From Planococcus sp. PAMC 21323 (lineage in GTDB: Bacteria; Bacillota; Bacilli; Bacillales_A; Planococcaceae): 64,000 nt of DNA. The notes below the pieces were generated by a model. The model was given only the letters and a program-made list of their open reading frames with translations. It was not told the origin of the DNA and ran no database searches. Where the stretch lies: the NCBI RefSeq assembly GCF_000785555.1, contig NZ_CP009129.1:1240001-1304000 (forward strand), written 5' to 3'. Positions 63,826-64,000 of this stretch are shown in pieces (the first letter of the stretch is position 1; the number at the start of each line of letters is the position of its first letter). Both the position numbers and the translations under genes were made by a program.

Positions 63826-63862
63826 TGAAAAGTCAAAGCAAAGCAACATGCTTTGGCTTTTT
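63826..63862 (+). terminator. Intrinsic terminator after dnaK
   Basis: AAAAGTCAAAGCA / TGCTTTGGCTTTTT stem and T-run. It would partly separate dnaJ from the upstream operon. Confidence 0.8.
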
Positions 63863-63870
63863 CAATGTCT

Positions 63871-63899
63871 TTGCAACGAGGATTTAAACCGTGTACAAT
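63871..63899 (+). promoter_or_regulatory. Internal promoter for dnaJ
   Basis: TTGCAA at 63871-63876 and TACAAT at 63894-63899, spacer 17 bp, between the dnaK terminator and dnaJ. No CIRCE is seen here. Confidence 0.65.
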
Positions 63900-63928
63900 T
63901 ACTAATGATTGCTAAGGGAGAGTGACTT

Positions 63929-64000
63929 ATGAACAAGCGAGATTATTACGAAGTGCTGGGTGTATCCAAGTCTGCTTCCAAAGAAGAGATTAAAAAAGCA
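63929..64000 (+). CDS. dnaJ: DnaJ, Hsp40 co-chaperone (N-terminal part)
   Basis: The first 24 codons are in the window: MNKRDYYEVLGVSKSASKEE and onward, the start of the J domain. DnaJ stimulates DnaK ATPase and delivers substrates. AAGGGAGAG ribosome site. The gene continues past the window edge. Confidence 0.95.
   Translation, partial: MNKRDYYEVLGVSKSASKEEIKKA

Overview
This 64 kb window is chromosomal core sequence from a low-to-mid G+C Bacillota. The gene order follows the Bacillus subtilis chromosome from minCD to dnaKJ, but nearly every sporulation gene found between these genes in B. subtilis is missing. Together with the protein sequences, this points to a non-sporulating Planococcaceae member (Planococcus or Planomicrobium type). 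The genus is an inference; the synteny is read directly from the sequence. Almost all genes lie on the + strand. The exceptions are niaR, the SH3/amidase gene, rarA, pssA, yqzM and rpsT.

Layout. 1-0.9 kb: end of minC and minD (division-site placement). 0.95-2.1 kb: a NERD-domain gene where spoIVFA-spoIVFB would be expected, then a 21-bp tandem repeat. 2.0-5.1 kb: L21 leader, rplU-prp-rpmA, spo0B-obg. 5.1-7.2 kb: pheB-pheA and divergently placed niaR. 7.3-11.4 kb: ruvA-ruvB-queA-tgt-yajC. 11.5-17.7 kb: comN, secDF, a LapA-domain gene, recJ-apt. 17.7-19.3 kb: an extra beta-helix (pectate-lyase-like) gene set between apt and relA. 19.4-22.4 kb: relA-dtd and an eight-unit 20-bp tandem repeat. 22.4-24.0 kb: secreted amidase (-). 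24.0-28.6 kb: T-box, hisS-aspS, 6S RNA, tcdA. 28.7-36.1 kb: rarA (-), cymR-iscS-mnmA-TPR gene-recD2. 36.1-45.1 kb: dispersed repeat, T-box, alaS, ireB-ruvX-yrzB, mltG, trmR-udk-greA, yrrS, mtnN. 45.1-46.5 kb: divergent pssA/psd. 46.6-51.5 kb: tightly overlapping yqeG-yqeH-aroE-yhbY-nadD-yqeK-rsfS-yqeM. 51.6-55.2 kb: comEA-comEB-comEC. 55.3-60.2 kb: yqzM, holA, rpsT, lepA, hemW. 60.2-64 kb: the CIRCE-controlled hrcA-grpE-dnaK and the start of dnaJ.

The genes are mainly translation and ribosome assembly (RNA-modification enzymes, ribosomal proteins, tRNA synthetases, GTPases Obg, YqeH and LepA), DNA repair (RuvAB, RecJ, RecD2, RarA), the stringent response (RelA, with Obg nearby), protein export (SecDF, YajC), DNA uptake (ComE) and chaperones. 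Regulation visible in the sequence includes two T-box riboswitches, an L21 autoregulatory leader, a CIRCE operator, a 6S RNA gene and many intrinsic terminators.

No new multi-gene defence or biosynthetic system is visible. The most unexplained items are two families of helically phased short tandem repeats (21 bp at 1.9 kb, 20 bp at 22.2 kb), the lone cytoplasmic beta-helix protein inside the recJ-apt-relA cluster, retention of spo0B without its sporulation neighbours, an overlapping Asp/His specifier in the hisS T-box, and several palindromes or leader hairpins upstream of housekeeping genes.
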